A stretch of 64,000 bases of DNA from Caenorhabditis elegans (Eukaryota > Nematoda > Chromadorea > Rhabditida > Rhabditidae), in contig NC_003279.8 of NCBI RefSeq assembly GCF_000002985.6, positions 14,942,001 through 15,006,000 of the forward strand, written 5' to 3'. Shown piece after piece: positions 26,695 through 38,983 of the stretch. The notes under the pieces are model-generated. The model worked only from the letters and a program-made list of their open reading frames with translations, made no database searches and was not told the origin of the DNA. The translations under genes were made by a program, and so were the position numbers. The first letter of the stretch is position 1, and every line of letters starts with the position of its first letter.

Positions 26695-27060
26695 TTAGAA
26701 ATGATCAAACTCTATTGGCAAACAGGCAAATTGCCGATTTGCTGAATTTGCCGGAAAAACGGTAATCGCCGAAAATTTTCGGCAAATTGTGGTTTTGCAC
26801 ATTTTTTTTGGAAATTTCAGAATTTCAATTTCAATCGGCAAAACTGTACGCATCATATGAATGTTCCTACATCTATTTTGAAAAGTAAGCAAATTCTATG
26901 TAAATATCTAAAGAAAACGGGAAAAAAGTTCAAAAAGGCACTGCTCAAGTGTTTCCGTCTTTAAAAAATTCCTCTAAACATTTCCAGCAAAGCTGATATC
27001 CGGGAAACGGCAAATTGTCAATTTGCCGAAAATGGAAATTTCCGACAAATCGGCAAACCG
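26695..27060. repeat. CGGCAATTTGCCG-type dispersed repeat, copy 2 (inverted)
   Basis: This is the reverse-orientation relative of 12840-13140. It shares 'cattcatgggatgcgtacaattttgcc' as its reverse complement around 26845-26870 and the following tail (...AGGCACTGCTCAAGTG...). The edges consist of alternating CGGCAAATTGCCG words. Confidence 0.75.
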
Positions 27061-27785
27061 GCAAATTCTGAAAGAGTACTTCTCTTCCCGAAACTCAAGT
27101 TTTCTGAGTTTTTCAGAAATTTGAAATTCCGCCAACATAAAACACGTGTGGTTCACATTGCGTGTGTATTGAATATTTTGTGATGTTTGAAGATTTTTGA
27201 TCGGATTAATACTAAAACATTAGGATGGAAAAAAGAGCACACGCCTTCTCCCGTTTATTCATTTCTTTTCCATTTTTTTCTCAATTTCTTTTTCCTCCTG
27301 GCCAATGAAATAAAAAATAGGATAATCTGATCAATGTGCGTCAATCGGAAGACAAGAACTGGGAATGAATTAATGGATAAAACTCTGATGAGGCGGAGAG
27401 AAAGAGCTTTTGAGAAACTGAGATTAGAAAAAGGAATATTAACTATATGAAAACTTATTATTTTCTGAAAGTAGTTTCACTGCAAATTTTGTTTCAGGCA
27501 GAATAGTATCTAGAGCCTCACTGTCAATTATTTTTGGCGCTCTTCAAAGTAATCACCGTATTTTCTCTATTCTCTACAGTCTCTCTCTACAGTCTTACAG
27601 TCTTAATAAGTATTAAAGCCTCTAGTAGAATTACACTTACTTTTTTCCAGATCTCTGTGGAAGCTTTAGTAAACTCGTATTTTTATGGGAAACTCAAGTT
27701 GCAGACAAAAAAAATGAAAAAGTGAACATTATCCATGAATATTAAATTAAATTTTTTAAGTAAGATTGATAATTGTAGCAAAGTT

Positions 27786-27960
27786 ACAGTGCATTTTTTT
27801 TTCCAACTTCTACGACTTTAAAGGCGCGCGCATTTTCGCGCAATGGTCTCGCCACGCGCATCCCATTGATTTGTTGAGCGCGTGGCGAGACCAATGGCGG
27901 GACCATTTTGTATACATGCGCGCGCCTTTAAAGTCGTAGAGGTGGGAAAAATGCCCTGTA
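27786..27960. repeat. Foldback element with CG-rich arms
   Basis: TACAGTGCATTTTT at the left is mirrored by AAAAATGCCCTGTA at the right. Inside lie TCTACGACTTTAAAGGCGCG and its reverse complement, then GTGGCGAGACCAATGG arms. The TACAG terminus suggests a Tc1-type non-autonomous element. GCGCGC words make it a CpG-rich island in AT-rich surroundings. Confidence 0.85.
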
Positions 27961-28519
27961 TGTAATGTTTGAAAAGTAGTCTTGCAGTCTCATATATTTC
28001 TCGATCTTTGGGTGGCAAGAATGAAGATGAATACTTTCTTATTGAATAACATTATGATTAACTAGACTGCTCAAATTGTATATTCATACTAGTGTAGTTT
28101 TTTTTTAGAAAAAAGGAGGTAGAACTCTGATTCTTAATATCATTAACGAATAACATTCAAACGTTCGATTGAAAGATTTGTGTCTCAAAAAAGTACATAA
28201 TTTCTGTATTCCTGAATGAACGCAATACTTTTCTAGCAATATGTCTACTAGAAAACAACGTTTTATTTAATTTTTGGCGTCACTTATCAACATAATTTAA
28301 TTTCAATCGCCTAATGTCTAAAGTATCCAAAATAAATCTAATAAGCAAAAGCGTAAGCACCTTGTTGCCAGCACCTTTTTTATTTGGTACTTTGATACCA
28401 GCTAGTTTACTTTCCTGCGTTCCAAGAGCAATTAATTCCCTAATAGCAAAAAAATTCTGTTCCAATTCCAAAGTTTTGCAACGGAGTATGTTATCCATTT
28501 ATTCCTGATCCAGGAAAGT

Positions 28520-29287
28520 GCAGGGTGGCCCATAAATATGCGGGCCAGAGTTGCTCTCACGAATAGATGTTTTTTTCACGCCTGACAAATTTTAAATTAT
28601 TTTTTCATTTGTTTATTGATATCTGAAATATTTTTCAATTAGTTGATTAGAAAAATTTTAATTTGTCAAACTAGAATCATCTTCCACGCTGACGAATTTT
28701 TGGCACGCAACGATTTTTGTATATGGAATCTTCTTCATATAATACCAAGCTCCCGTTGGGTAAGTTTTTGACAGTCAGCAAAGCCGATTTTACAAGGAGC
28801 TCAGTAGCTAATTACAGATTTCGGTGTATCCCGGTATGCAATCCGAAAAACGCATATTTTTTTCCACGAGGAAAAAAAGAATAGTAGAATTTTACATAAC
28901 TGGCATGCCAAGTCAAACGTCGGCTTTGTGATTTTCTTGATTTGTCTTCCTTCAATCATTGACCACATCAACGTCAGAAGCAAACATCAATGAATTATGT
29001 TGCTAAACGTATGCTCAAAAAATCATTCCAAAAAGTGCTCAAATCTGCGTGCATACCTAAAAACGACATTAGAATCAAACAACCCCTATGAGTTTCTTGC
29101 CAGCGTCGTTTTTCGGAATGTCCTGTACCTGTAGCATTGCACAAGTGGTTATTTTGAAAGTGTGACATAATTTTTTTCCTCACCAAATGTGGAATGAAAT
29201 ATGTGTTGTCATCATAATTTTGAACGTTCAAATCAGCTTTTGTAAGAGCGAATTGCGGTCCGCATAATTATGGACCACCTAGTATAG
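28520..29287 (-). mobile_element. Decayed Tc1/mariner-like transposon
   Basis: The ends are inverted: CAGGGTGGCCCATAAATATG at the left and CATAATTATGGACCACCTAG at the right. Both are of the form TACAGGGTGGCCCATAATTATGCGG. Short minus-strand frames inside (for example IKKITKPTFDLACQLCK) match frames in the copy at 43337-43970, which runs in the opposite orientation. The interior has several stops, so no active transposase is encoded. The superfamily call rests on the TA-flanked CAGGGT-type end and overall size. Confidence 0.6.
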
Positions 29288-32200
29288 TAACGTATCGGTA
29301 CATCCTCATACCCATCCTCAGTGTCATATTCCTTGGTCTCAATTCATCAGAGAACGTTCGAAAGCTGATAACATGTTGCCAACATCCCCTAGCCTACCGT
29401 ATCCCTCCACTGCTTATCTTTTTCTTCTTTCTTTTATCTCTATTCACAAATTCACATCAAGAACCAACATCACATCATCGTCCTCTCATTCCTCCTCCAT
29501 CTCCACCACCACCACCACCACGACATCATATACAATTCATAGCATTTTTTTTTTCGTTTTTTCTTCGTGTGGTACTCGTTTCTCTAAATGGCTCATGAGC
29601 TTCATCTCCTCTCCAGATCCTTTCACCAATTATTCATTCAAAATGTGCATGTCTTTCTCTTTTCTCTCGCTCTGTAGTGGTTGTGGTGGTGGTAGTGGCT
29701 ATATCTCAAGTGTCACGGGGAGAAAGAAGGGACCTACTTCTTTTTCAAAAGCTTCTTTTTCTTCCTATGTGCTTTGCCTCCCTCAGCCACCCCCACTCGT
29801 CGTCCCTTCTCTCATTCTCTTTCTCGATGACTAGTCCCTGTGCCCGACGCCACGCCTGAGGGTGGTTTTTGTGATGGGAATAGAAGACGAAGAGAAAAGG
29901 AGAGAGGGAATTGGAAAGTAGACCTCGCTATGTCTTTCTCTCTCCACTCTCTTCTATCCCGGGTTTTTTTCGTTTTTTGCTCGCTTTTTTATGCCTAGTT
30001 TTTTTGAGATCGATGTGCTGTTTATCAATTTCAAATCCTACTACAAAATCTAGTATTTCTCTCTTTTCGGCACCCAGTGTCCTGCATTTTTCTGTAGACA
30101 ACGGCAACCACCCACTAACTTTTATCCTCACAATCAGAAAATATCTAGCAAAATATCTAGATTTTCTTACCGAAACTATCATAAGTTTGATTTTTAACTT
30201 AAAACCAATAAATCAAGCAGATAACTAAATCAAGGATTAAAGATCTAATTCTAAATTCATATATCATACTCATATTTCACCATTATTCTGTGAAAGTCTG
30301 CCGCTAATGCTCCAGTGACTAAATCGCCCGTATTACTCAATACAGTTACTATAGATGGCAAAGTTAGTGTGGATAGAAGATCTGGTGAATTTTGTTACCA
30401 TAATTTCCGATGATGAGCCTACGACCGTATTGCATGCACTCATTTTCAAGATGAGCTCTTTTTCAGCATAACAATAAGCACCGTGAACTTTTTCTGCGGT
30501 TATTTTGACGAATTTTATTTCGTTTTCATTTATTTCAAATTTTTCAAATCATTATTTGGTGTTGTCTTAAGGTGTTTTTTAAATTACATTTTCCGGTGTG
30601 AAGGAAACTTCAATCCATTAAGCATTTCACATTTAAGAAATGATAAACATTATCAAAAATAAGGGCATGTACCACACAATTACCACCTTTTGCATTCCCG
30701 GTGTCCCAAACACTTTTTTTCAGAATTGGTGTCCACCCATGACTACCCCAAAATCATTGTTTTTATTTATGATTTACACGGTATTATTCACATTTGAAAT
30801 TTGCTAATCTTCTATAAAATATTTTAATACTTCCTGTTTAACTCGAGGAAGTGAAGGTGACTTAATCTTATTATAATTGTTAGGATCAAATGAAATTTCA
30901 AAAAATTTTCAGTGAGAACTGTACGTCTTGGATTGAAAAAGAATGATATATTAGTTTATTCGCATGCGCCAGGTAAAAGCGGATGACTTTTTCAAATTAA
31001 AATATTAACTACATTACAACAAAACACAAACTACATATCTTGAACTTTTGATCCAACTTACACTTTCCAGCCTACGATGTCTCATTTTCCCCGGAGATCG
31101 ATTTATTATGTTTTATTTCCTCATTCATTTTTTTTTTGTCGTTCAATTCTTCCGAATTTTCTCCGACAAAAAACTGAATATGTACATTGCTTTCATTATT
31201 TCACGGGATTTCTAGAGTTTTTTAGTTTTTTTTTTAAACAGATAGAATCTCACACCTTAGTGCTCTTTTTGTATTTTTGGAGCTACCAGGTGGTTAGGCT
31301 AGAGATATTAGACAACAGGCGCCAGTCACCAGTGGACCCATTGATCATTTTTTCGATTCCTAGTAGGATCCTTTAGGATTTATGAAAAACGTGATTATTT
31401 TCCCCGCAACAGGTGTATTTGTGCCGTGAATGCATACGCTTTCTCCGCAAAAATCACAAATCATCATGCGACACCTTCTTGACCGGAAAGTCAAGAATCC
31501 ACCTGTTTTTATCAAGGCAAGAGTCACATACATAATCGGCTTGTCATGAGATCTGTCTTCAAAATGAGAAAGTTATTTCAATCAAGCTGATAGTGAGACA
31601 TTTGGGATGAAGATCATCTTCTTCCCACATTCCCTGTATAATTTTTCATTTTATTTCAACTTTTTTCTGAGAAAAAATCTGAAGGTAAATCTGAAGGTTT
31701 GCTCTCTTGTTCTCGAACCCAAGCATAATTGAATTTTTAGATAACATGATCAACACCTCACCCTCCACTTTTTTAATAATATACCATTGATTTTCCGACA
31801 TTATGAATTTCAAATGAAGTTCCACATTTGCCAAACTTCTGGAAATTTTAGTTAAAAATCCGTGCGTTTTGGTGAAAGATTTCGGTTTGCTTTATTTGTT
31901 TTCAGTATTTTTTCAGTATTTTTCAGAGATTTCAGTATACTGTTTTTTTTTAAAGTAGAATTTTTGAAAAAGTTAGTTCTAAAACACTTTTGTTGGTAGA
32001 CCAAAAATTCTCAAAAATCATTTGTACTATTGATTTTTTGAACAAAAATAATGAAAATGTGTCTGAGCTAATTTTTAATTTCTAACAACACATTTGATTC
32101 TAATGCATTAAATTTGAAAACCCCAAAGTACTCAAAAATTTCTAAATAATTTGCTAGTATTTTTTTACTTTTCTTAGACACATTTGCATCATTTTTGATT

Positions 32201-33423
32201 AAAAATCAATAATTCTGAACAAAATATTTTTGAACGAGTTTTTTTCCAAATTTTTTATTTTTCTTACCTCAATTGAATTAATAACTAATCAAAATTCGCA
32301 CATAGACCTTACATGAAAGCTGAAAAGAAGCGAGATCGGGCAGAAGCCAGAAAAATGGCACCGCGTTGGGTCGCTTCGGGAGGTAGATAATTTTTGTGGC
32401 TACCAACAAATGAAAAACCATAGTTGAACGCATGAATTCTCATAATTTCAAAAAAAATCGGAATGCAACAAAACAAGGTATGAAATTTTACCCAGAACTT
32501 ATTGACTCCACCTAATACCACACTTTGTATAATGATACAGTAGATTTCTATGGGATTTAGAACTGAAATTTGAACATGAATCGCTAACATTTTCTCATTA
32601 AAAAAATACTATGGCAACCCTAAGTCACAGTGAGTAAGGCTCAGTGAGTGCCCTCAAAATTTAGAAAAGAAGTGATGGGTTGCGTGCAGGCCTCTGCTTT
32701 TTTTTGTTTATGCCGTTAAAATAAATGTATTGAGATTTTACGTACCTGCATAGATAAACAATATTATTTATCACTAACTTCACTGATCCCTAACTACGTA
32801 ATCTAAGAAAATCCAAGTGATCGGTTAATCTATCGACCAAATCTATAAAATCGCAGATGAATCCCAGTTAAACCTTGGAAATTTTCGGTGAAGCCGATTT
32901 GCTCAAAACCTCCAGTTACGTAACCTTTTAAGCTTTTTTGATGGGCAGCAGCCATTCAAAATATTGTGAAGCTGTCACTTGTATATGTATATATATATAT
33001 AAGGAAAGGTGGTAACCGAAATTATTTCTTTCGTCGTTTTACCAAATTAAAAAAATCTTAGAACTCCAAATTTGCCAAACCTTATTTTTAAAAAAAGGCA
33101 CAAGGCAGTCGTACTAGGTAACTTGAAATGTAATTTTAATTTTATTCAATTTTTTTTTTAATTGCATTTAAATTGCGGAGTTCTAAGATTTGTCACAACT
33201 CTTGATTTTTTAATTCGGTGACATCATTTATCATGTTCCAATAATCAGAACACTTCTAAACCGATCCCCCTAGAAAGTTGTCTTCTACTAATTTCCGTCA
33301 GGGAGTTCTACCCGCCCGTTAGCCCATTTCCGGTGCACTTTTTTCGCATTTATTATACTTTCCTTGTGCCTTTCCCAACTTTAAAGTCGCAAATCAAAAT
33401 AATGATTTAAAATTCCAGGTGGG

Positions 33424-36400
33424 ATGAGCCAGAGTGATGAAGCATCTGTAGCAGAGCCTACAGTAGTAGTTGCGACACCAGTTGCAGTTGCAGTAACAGC
33501 CCCAGCAACACATCCACGGAAACCTCCGGCATTGGTGATCTCAACAATAGCGGTAAGGAGTGTTCCACATTGAACTTCCCAAGAGAATTTCTTGGTTTTC
33601 ACCGAAAAAAAAACAAGAAGATTTTGGTCTTGTATAGTCGTATGCACACATCCTTTTTCTTTTCCTTTTTAACTCTATTTTTAGAATCTTTTCTTTATGG
33701 GCTTGGGAAAAAGAAGGAAAAAAGTGGGGGAGCAGGAAAAGAAGAAAAAACGAAACATATGGAGAATGGATGATGTATGATGTTTTCTGGCTATCATAAT
33801 TTTGTAGTTGTAGTCAAAATGTGATGGATGACATTGAGAATGTGGGTGGATTACAGTTGGGAGGGCCTATTGGAATACAAATGTAGGTTTGAGTATCGAA
33901 AAAATACGAACGAAAGCTACGAATTTTGGAAACTGTTCACGAATACTTTTATTATTTTACGAAAAAAAAGCAAAGATACATTTGTTGGTCGAGTTTTAAC
34001 TTTTTCTGGGTCACAACTATAAATAAGCTCCATATACGCTATTAAAACTATTCCGAAAGACAAAGTGCCGTAACCTAGCTAATATATTTTTTGTAACTAA
34101 TGATCGTGTTTTCATGAAGTCACTTCAACATGAATATCATATGTTCAATAACTACCTTTGTGTCTGCTTGGCGCTTGTTTTTTGCTATTGTTTAATCAAT
34201 CAATTTAAATAGGTTCACGTGGATTTTGGCAGCAGTGAACGTGCCAAAAGTTCGAAAACCGTGCGCGAAGCCTATCACCACTAGATTACTTTACTGCATT
34301 TTCTTCAAACAAAAAACTGTTTTTCTGAAAATCATAATATCATCACCCACGCCACCCGTATTGAAAAAAACCACAAATCCGATTAAGCATATAGTTCTTG
34401 AATTTACATAATTCCTCATTGACGTCATCAAAGGGTAAATGTTGATCTAATGGAATGAGGAGAGCAATGATAAAATGCAGGGGGGGGGGGGGTTGCAGTA
34501 GTGAATTTTTGTTTGGTTGGCGGGTGCATCTTATGGAGAAGTTTACTGCGCCATATCTGCATGTTTACCTGCAGCTAATTGTTGGCAACATCGATTTAGG
34601 TTATCTTTATATCATTTCTTACTTAAAAATGTCAACTTCGGGAGTAGACAGGCAACTATGTTGCAGCAGGTTTGGTTAAAGTGATAAAGTTGAAACACTA
34701 GAGTTCTAGATTTGTAGAAAATTTCGAATGTGCACCATCCTATCATGCAACTCGGTTTCCTGAGTCACAGACCATTTGAAAAGAAAAAAAAATAGAGTAA
34801 AGTATGAATAATAATTAGATGTCTCTCATTTTTTACTTTTCTGCTCACTTTTAGGTCATTTCTTTCCCCCCCCCCCCTTTTTTTGTCCCATTTTTACGCT
34901 CGATATATTTTTTCAATCTAGTAGTCAACAACAAGACCAACAAAAAAATAACGAACTGAAAAATTCGTCTTACTTCCGTTTTCCACTCCCTCGCAGTTTT
35001 TTATGCGTGTTTGTGTGGCTCGAATATGAAAACTCTAAATGAATATGAGGAAGAATGTGAAAAACTACAACAACGTTCGATCACCTTTCAGGTTAGTTGA
35101 TAGGCTTACTAGTTTGTGATACCTAAATAGGTGATAATGTGACCAAATATTGTAATAACACTTTTTGAATTTCACAAATAACTTATAAATAGTCAAATTT
35201 TTCGAACGTTGACGATATTTTTTCCTACTGTTATGTTATACGTTTTATCGGAAACCCTTGTTAGGCATTGTTGTCGAAATATATATCACTACTAAACTTT
35301 TTCAAAAGACCAAAATCCAAGTACGTATTCGGACTTCCGAAGTTTTACATTTTGCCAAATTTGATCAATAAACTTAAAATACACTTTAGACTAGAAAACT
35401 GAAAAAAACCGAAATTTTAGGTTAGATGCACATGAATGAAATCAGTTGGCATTAGGTAGACATATTTCTCTTTTTGATAATTGCACAATTTTCAATTATA
35501 TTTTTGCATGTATCAATTTACATAATTATACATTGTCTGCTAGTTTGAATTCTATCTATAGAAAAGGGTTTTTAATTAATCTATGAACCTGTTGTACTAC
35601 TGGTCTTGGAATCTCGTGTGAATTCTGAAACCCTAGCACGCTAAGGGGAGCCAGAGGTTAAAAGTGTTTGAAGGAAGGATCAGATTTCACGTATGGAGGG
35701 GGTTAATGGGAATTTCCAAATAAGAAAAAAAAACGACTAGGAGGGGTCGAAACGGCATGAAATGAGCATTTTTCAGTGTCCGACAATATACGAGCAAGCT
35801 CCCTCAAAGCCAGCTTCACCAACAATGCCGCTCAGTCCATATGAAGGGATTACCGCAGATTTGATGCAACGTATTCAATTGGTAAGGGAACTAAAGTTTG
35901 TAAAAGAGAATTAAAGTCGCATTATCATCTCCAAAAGAAACTTTTAGACAATATCATAACAACAATAGCAGAAAGCTTAAGCTCAATTCATTTAGTTCTA
36001 ACTGCTCTTTTTCGTAAACTCCCTGCTTCGCCCTGAAAATTGATTTCATGTTAAACTTAAAATTATAGGTGGCAAACCCCTTATTTCTAAAAATAAATCA
36101 TAGGTGTGTATCTTTCTACCTCCACCCACAACTTTCAGTTTTCCTCTCAATTTGACCACGCCCGTCTATCGCCGAACTATGCGACATCAGACCTTGGATC
36201 GTCGGCACGGTCGAGCTTCTCCTCCACAACTTCGTCGTTCTTAACGTATCGCGATCGAAGTGTAGACTTTGACGAGGCTGGCAAAGAGTTGATATCGCCG
36301 TTTGATTGTGACACTAACTGCTCTGGAACTCCCTACTCCCTGTCGACCAACTCGGGAAATCACTTTTCGTAAGTTTTAAGTAGATATGGAAATTGGTGAC

Positions 36401-38461
36401 AAATATGTTGAGTTAACAAGGGATCTGTAAAATTATCACTAATTATAGCCGCGTTGCAAACATGATTTGGCCCGGTTTTGGTCAGTATCCCACTGATGGT
36501 TATCTATTCTGCCGGCTGGAACTTAATTTTTATTTGATTATGAGAATCTCAATCAACGAAACAACACGTAATAAAATGCCAAAACATGCATTAAAAGATG
36601 ATAATCAAATAAAAATTAAGTTCCAACCACTGCAACACCGAGAAGCTGCCAAGATTTGAGATTTTAGCTAAAAATAGGCCGTTTTTTCCAAAACTTTAAG
36701 CGGACATAACTTTCTTTGGAAAATTTTTGGAACGTCTCATTACGAAATTCCTGAGTTGATGCGGATATTTAAAGTTGATATATCTACAGGTTTGAAGCTC
36801 GCTCGGTGTCCTCGCTGGGCCACAGCACAGCCCACTTTAATCAATTGCTCGCGGCGGGTGCTGCATATGAACTATCCAGGTGACAATAATAACTCCGACT
36901 CCTGTTTTTAAAATTAAGTGTTATGCAGAGAGCGTAGCAGGTCAGAAAGCGATATGCAACCCACGCAGGAGGATGACGTGAGGCATCTTAACACATCGAC
37001 TATCTCGGTGCCGATTTACGCTAAAAAACCGCTTCACAAGTTTGGCGGGGAGATCAAGCGGAGTAGTAGTACGCCACCACCGACGTCTGATGAGCGAGAG
37101 CAGGTGGAGCAGCGGTTGTTGTTGAGACCTTCGTCGGGAATGGAAATCAAGAAGGACTTGGAAACGGTATAGCACTCCACCTACATCTCAACATTGTCTA
37201 TATTTCAGACCAATTCCTTTGTGAGCAGCTGGGCTCGAGAACAGATTTTTGCCATGCAGAATGCAACCATGTACAATTTGTTAACCGCTCGTTCTGCAGA
37301 AGATTGTTCAACTATTTCGACACCAGGACCTTTGAAAGTTTTCCCCAGAAGCAAAGATGACATGACGTTCGCACCGAGAGATGACTCAAGTCGTGCCAAG
37401 CAAATGCAGTACCCATGTACACTTTGTGGGCAGGTACACATTTGTCGAAATGGAGGACCCTACACAATTTTTTTCAGGCGTTTGCGGTACATGATCGATT
37501 AGCTAAGCATATAGCGTCTCGACATCGCCAGCGAAGTTGTACATTAGATGATGCTTCTAAAGTCCACAAATGCAACATGTGCTCAAAAAGCTTCTCGAGA
37601 AGTGATATGCTGACAAGGTATACAATTTTGATTAGACAAAACGACACATATTTTTTATTCAGGCACATGCGTCTTCACACGGGAGCAAAACCATACAGTT
37701 GTCCGACATGTAATCAAGTATTCTCTCGTTCTGACCATTTATCCACTCATCTGAGAACACATACAGGCGAAAAACCATACGCGTGTCCAATGTGTAATTA
37801 TTCAGCGGTAAGTATGTTCAGATCATTCAAATCATTATGTTAGATTCCGCGTGCTTTGGAGTCTAGTTGATTTCCGTTTAAAACACACGTCCACTTTCCC
37901 AATCACAGCTTAACTTGGAACAGAACATAGTCCTATCTTCTGGCTGGTGTCGCGTTTAAGATTAAACATTTCTAATATTTGCTTCATGATCAAGATTTAA
38001 ATACGTCTGAATCATTTTTCATCATGCGACGCTAACCAGACGTGAGATCTAAAGACTCTCGGTAAAATAATGTTGAACTGCTCGAATATACTCAGATTTT
38101 CAAAGTAAAAGTCAACACATAATATTTATAGAGCCGCCGCGACATGATCTCCCGTCACATGCGAACTCATTCACTGACAGATGACTCCAGTATCTCAACT
38201 CCAATATCTCAATTGTCAATCCGAAGTGCAACTACTTCACCACTACCACCAAAGATCGGGTCAACTGCAACCGTTGAAATTGGTTCTGGATTGTTGTCCG
38301 CATTCAAACCAATACTTTCCGCATCATCATCAAATCTTCTTTCCGTGTCTTCACCCTTCCAATCACTTTCTCTCTCAACACCACCATCTCCATCGTTCGC
38401 ACCTATTGTACTCAATCGGCAGTTATCATTTGATGTTACGATGCGCAATACTACGTCTTGA
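33424..38461 (+). CDS. C2H2 zinc-finger transcription factor
   Basis: Exons are 33424-33552, 35777-35881, 36139-36368, 36790-36879, 36929-37166, 37209-37433, 37478-37617, 37663-37807 and 38132-38461, giving 543 residues (probably ZK337.2). The first 330 residues are Ser/Thr/Pro-rich and probably regulatory. Four fingers follow: C334..H355 (split by an intron after YPCTLCGQ), C371..H391, C399..H419 and C427..H447. They are joined in part by TGEKPY-type linkers and have helices with RSDxLxxH and RRDMISRH contacts. The last exon is a Ser/Pro-rich tail. The second and third fingers are EGR/Sp-like, so GC-rich sites are plausible. An alternative first exon at 35026-35091 is listed separately. The start at 33424 follows an attccag acceptor five bases upstream, consistent with trans-splicing. 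The nearest known family member is uncertain. Confidence 0.88.
34480..34492. repeat. Mono-G tract (13 G)
   Basis: Thirteen G residues in the first intron of the zinc-finger gene. Confidence 0.9.
34866..34877. repeat. Mono-C tract (12 C)
   Basis: Twelve C residues about 160 bp upstream of the candidate alternative first exon at 35026. Confidence 0.9.
35026..35091 (+). CDS. Alternative first exon of the zinc-finger gene
   Basis: ATG 35026 opens 22 codons ([20 protein letters not shown]...) and ends at a donor (tttcag|gttagt) in phase 0. That is in frame with the exon at 35777 and gives a 522-residue protein. The peptide is charged and helical, unlike the Val/Ala/Thr-rich product of the first exon at 33424. 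Because no acceptor in the right phase precedes it, an independent promoter is more likely than use as an internal exon. Confidence 0.6.
36470..36760. repeat. Family B repeat in zinc-finger gene intron
   Basis: It matches the central and right part of 16008-16557: GGAACTTAATTTTTATTTGA, AAAATGCCAAAACATGCATT and 'caacaccgagaagctgcc' all recur in order. It lies in the intron between the exons ending at 36368 and starting at 36790. Confidence 0.75.
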
Positions 38462-38983
38462 TACCTGTATCAGGTTCCTTCCGTTTTTTGCTCTATGAAC
38501 AAAAGTAAATGAACAAAAAACTTTAAATTTCAATGACGGGTTTCGCCTCGATTACTGTAATTTTATTAATATTATATATAAATAAAAAATTTAATATATA
38601 GTTTTTGTTTCGCCAGAAGTTAAATTTTTGATGAAAAATTTTCTGAAGAAATTTCAGAAAAGTGTGTGGAAGCCATTGGCAAAATTTAAGAAGGTATACA
38701 TTTTTCTTGCAGACATTAATAATGCATCCAGCCATTTTCGAGATATACTCAGTAATGGGCATACGGCAGAGAAAATTTGGTCAAGGTTGTAGTACCGTTT
38801 CGAAAGATTACTTTCAAAGTGGATAAAAATTATCGTGCTGTTCTGTTATAAAGTATTCTTATCACAAATTTAAAAGAAACTAGGAGCTCTTCTATTTTTC
38901 CGTTAATCTTTCTATCTATTCGAATCAAAAAAAAATTATTGAAAGATTAGACCGCCGGAGAAGTGAGAGAGAAGAAGTAATTA

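Larger units (their letters stand above)
27100..33423. other. Gene-poor intergenic region
   Basis: No exon with signal peptide, domain or coherent splice signals was found in this 6.3 kb. Contents: a foldback at 27786-27960, a decayed Tc1/mariner-like element at 28520-29287, a pyrimidine-rich zone at 29370-29850 that creates long Ser/Pro/Phe frames, and AT-rich DNA to the first zinc-finger exon at 33424. The distal part may be that gene's promoter. Confidence 0.55.

Noticed and set aside
29373..29859. Ser/Phe/Pro-rich 153-codon frame that looks secreted
   Set aside because: Created by a CT-rich low-complexity stretch; open in two frames at once and without splice context.
33381..33647. Minus-strand 88-codon frame rich in Ala/Thr/Val
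   Set aside because: It is the antisense shadow of the first zinc-finger exon at 33424-33552.
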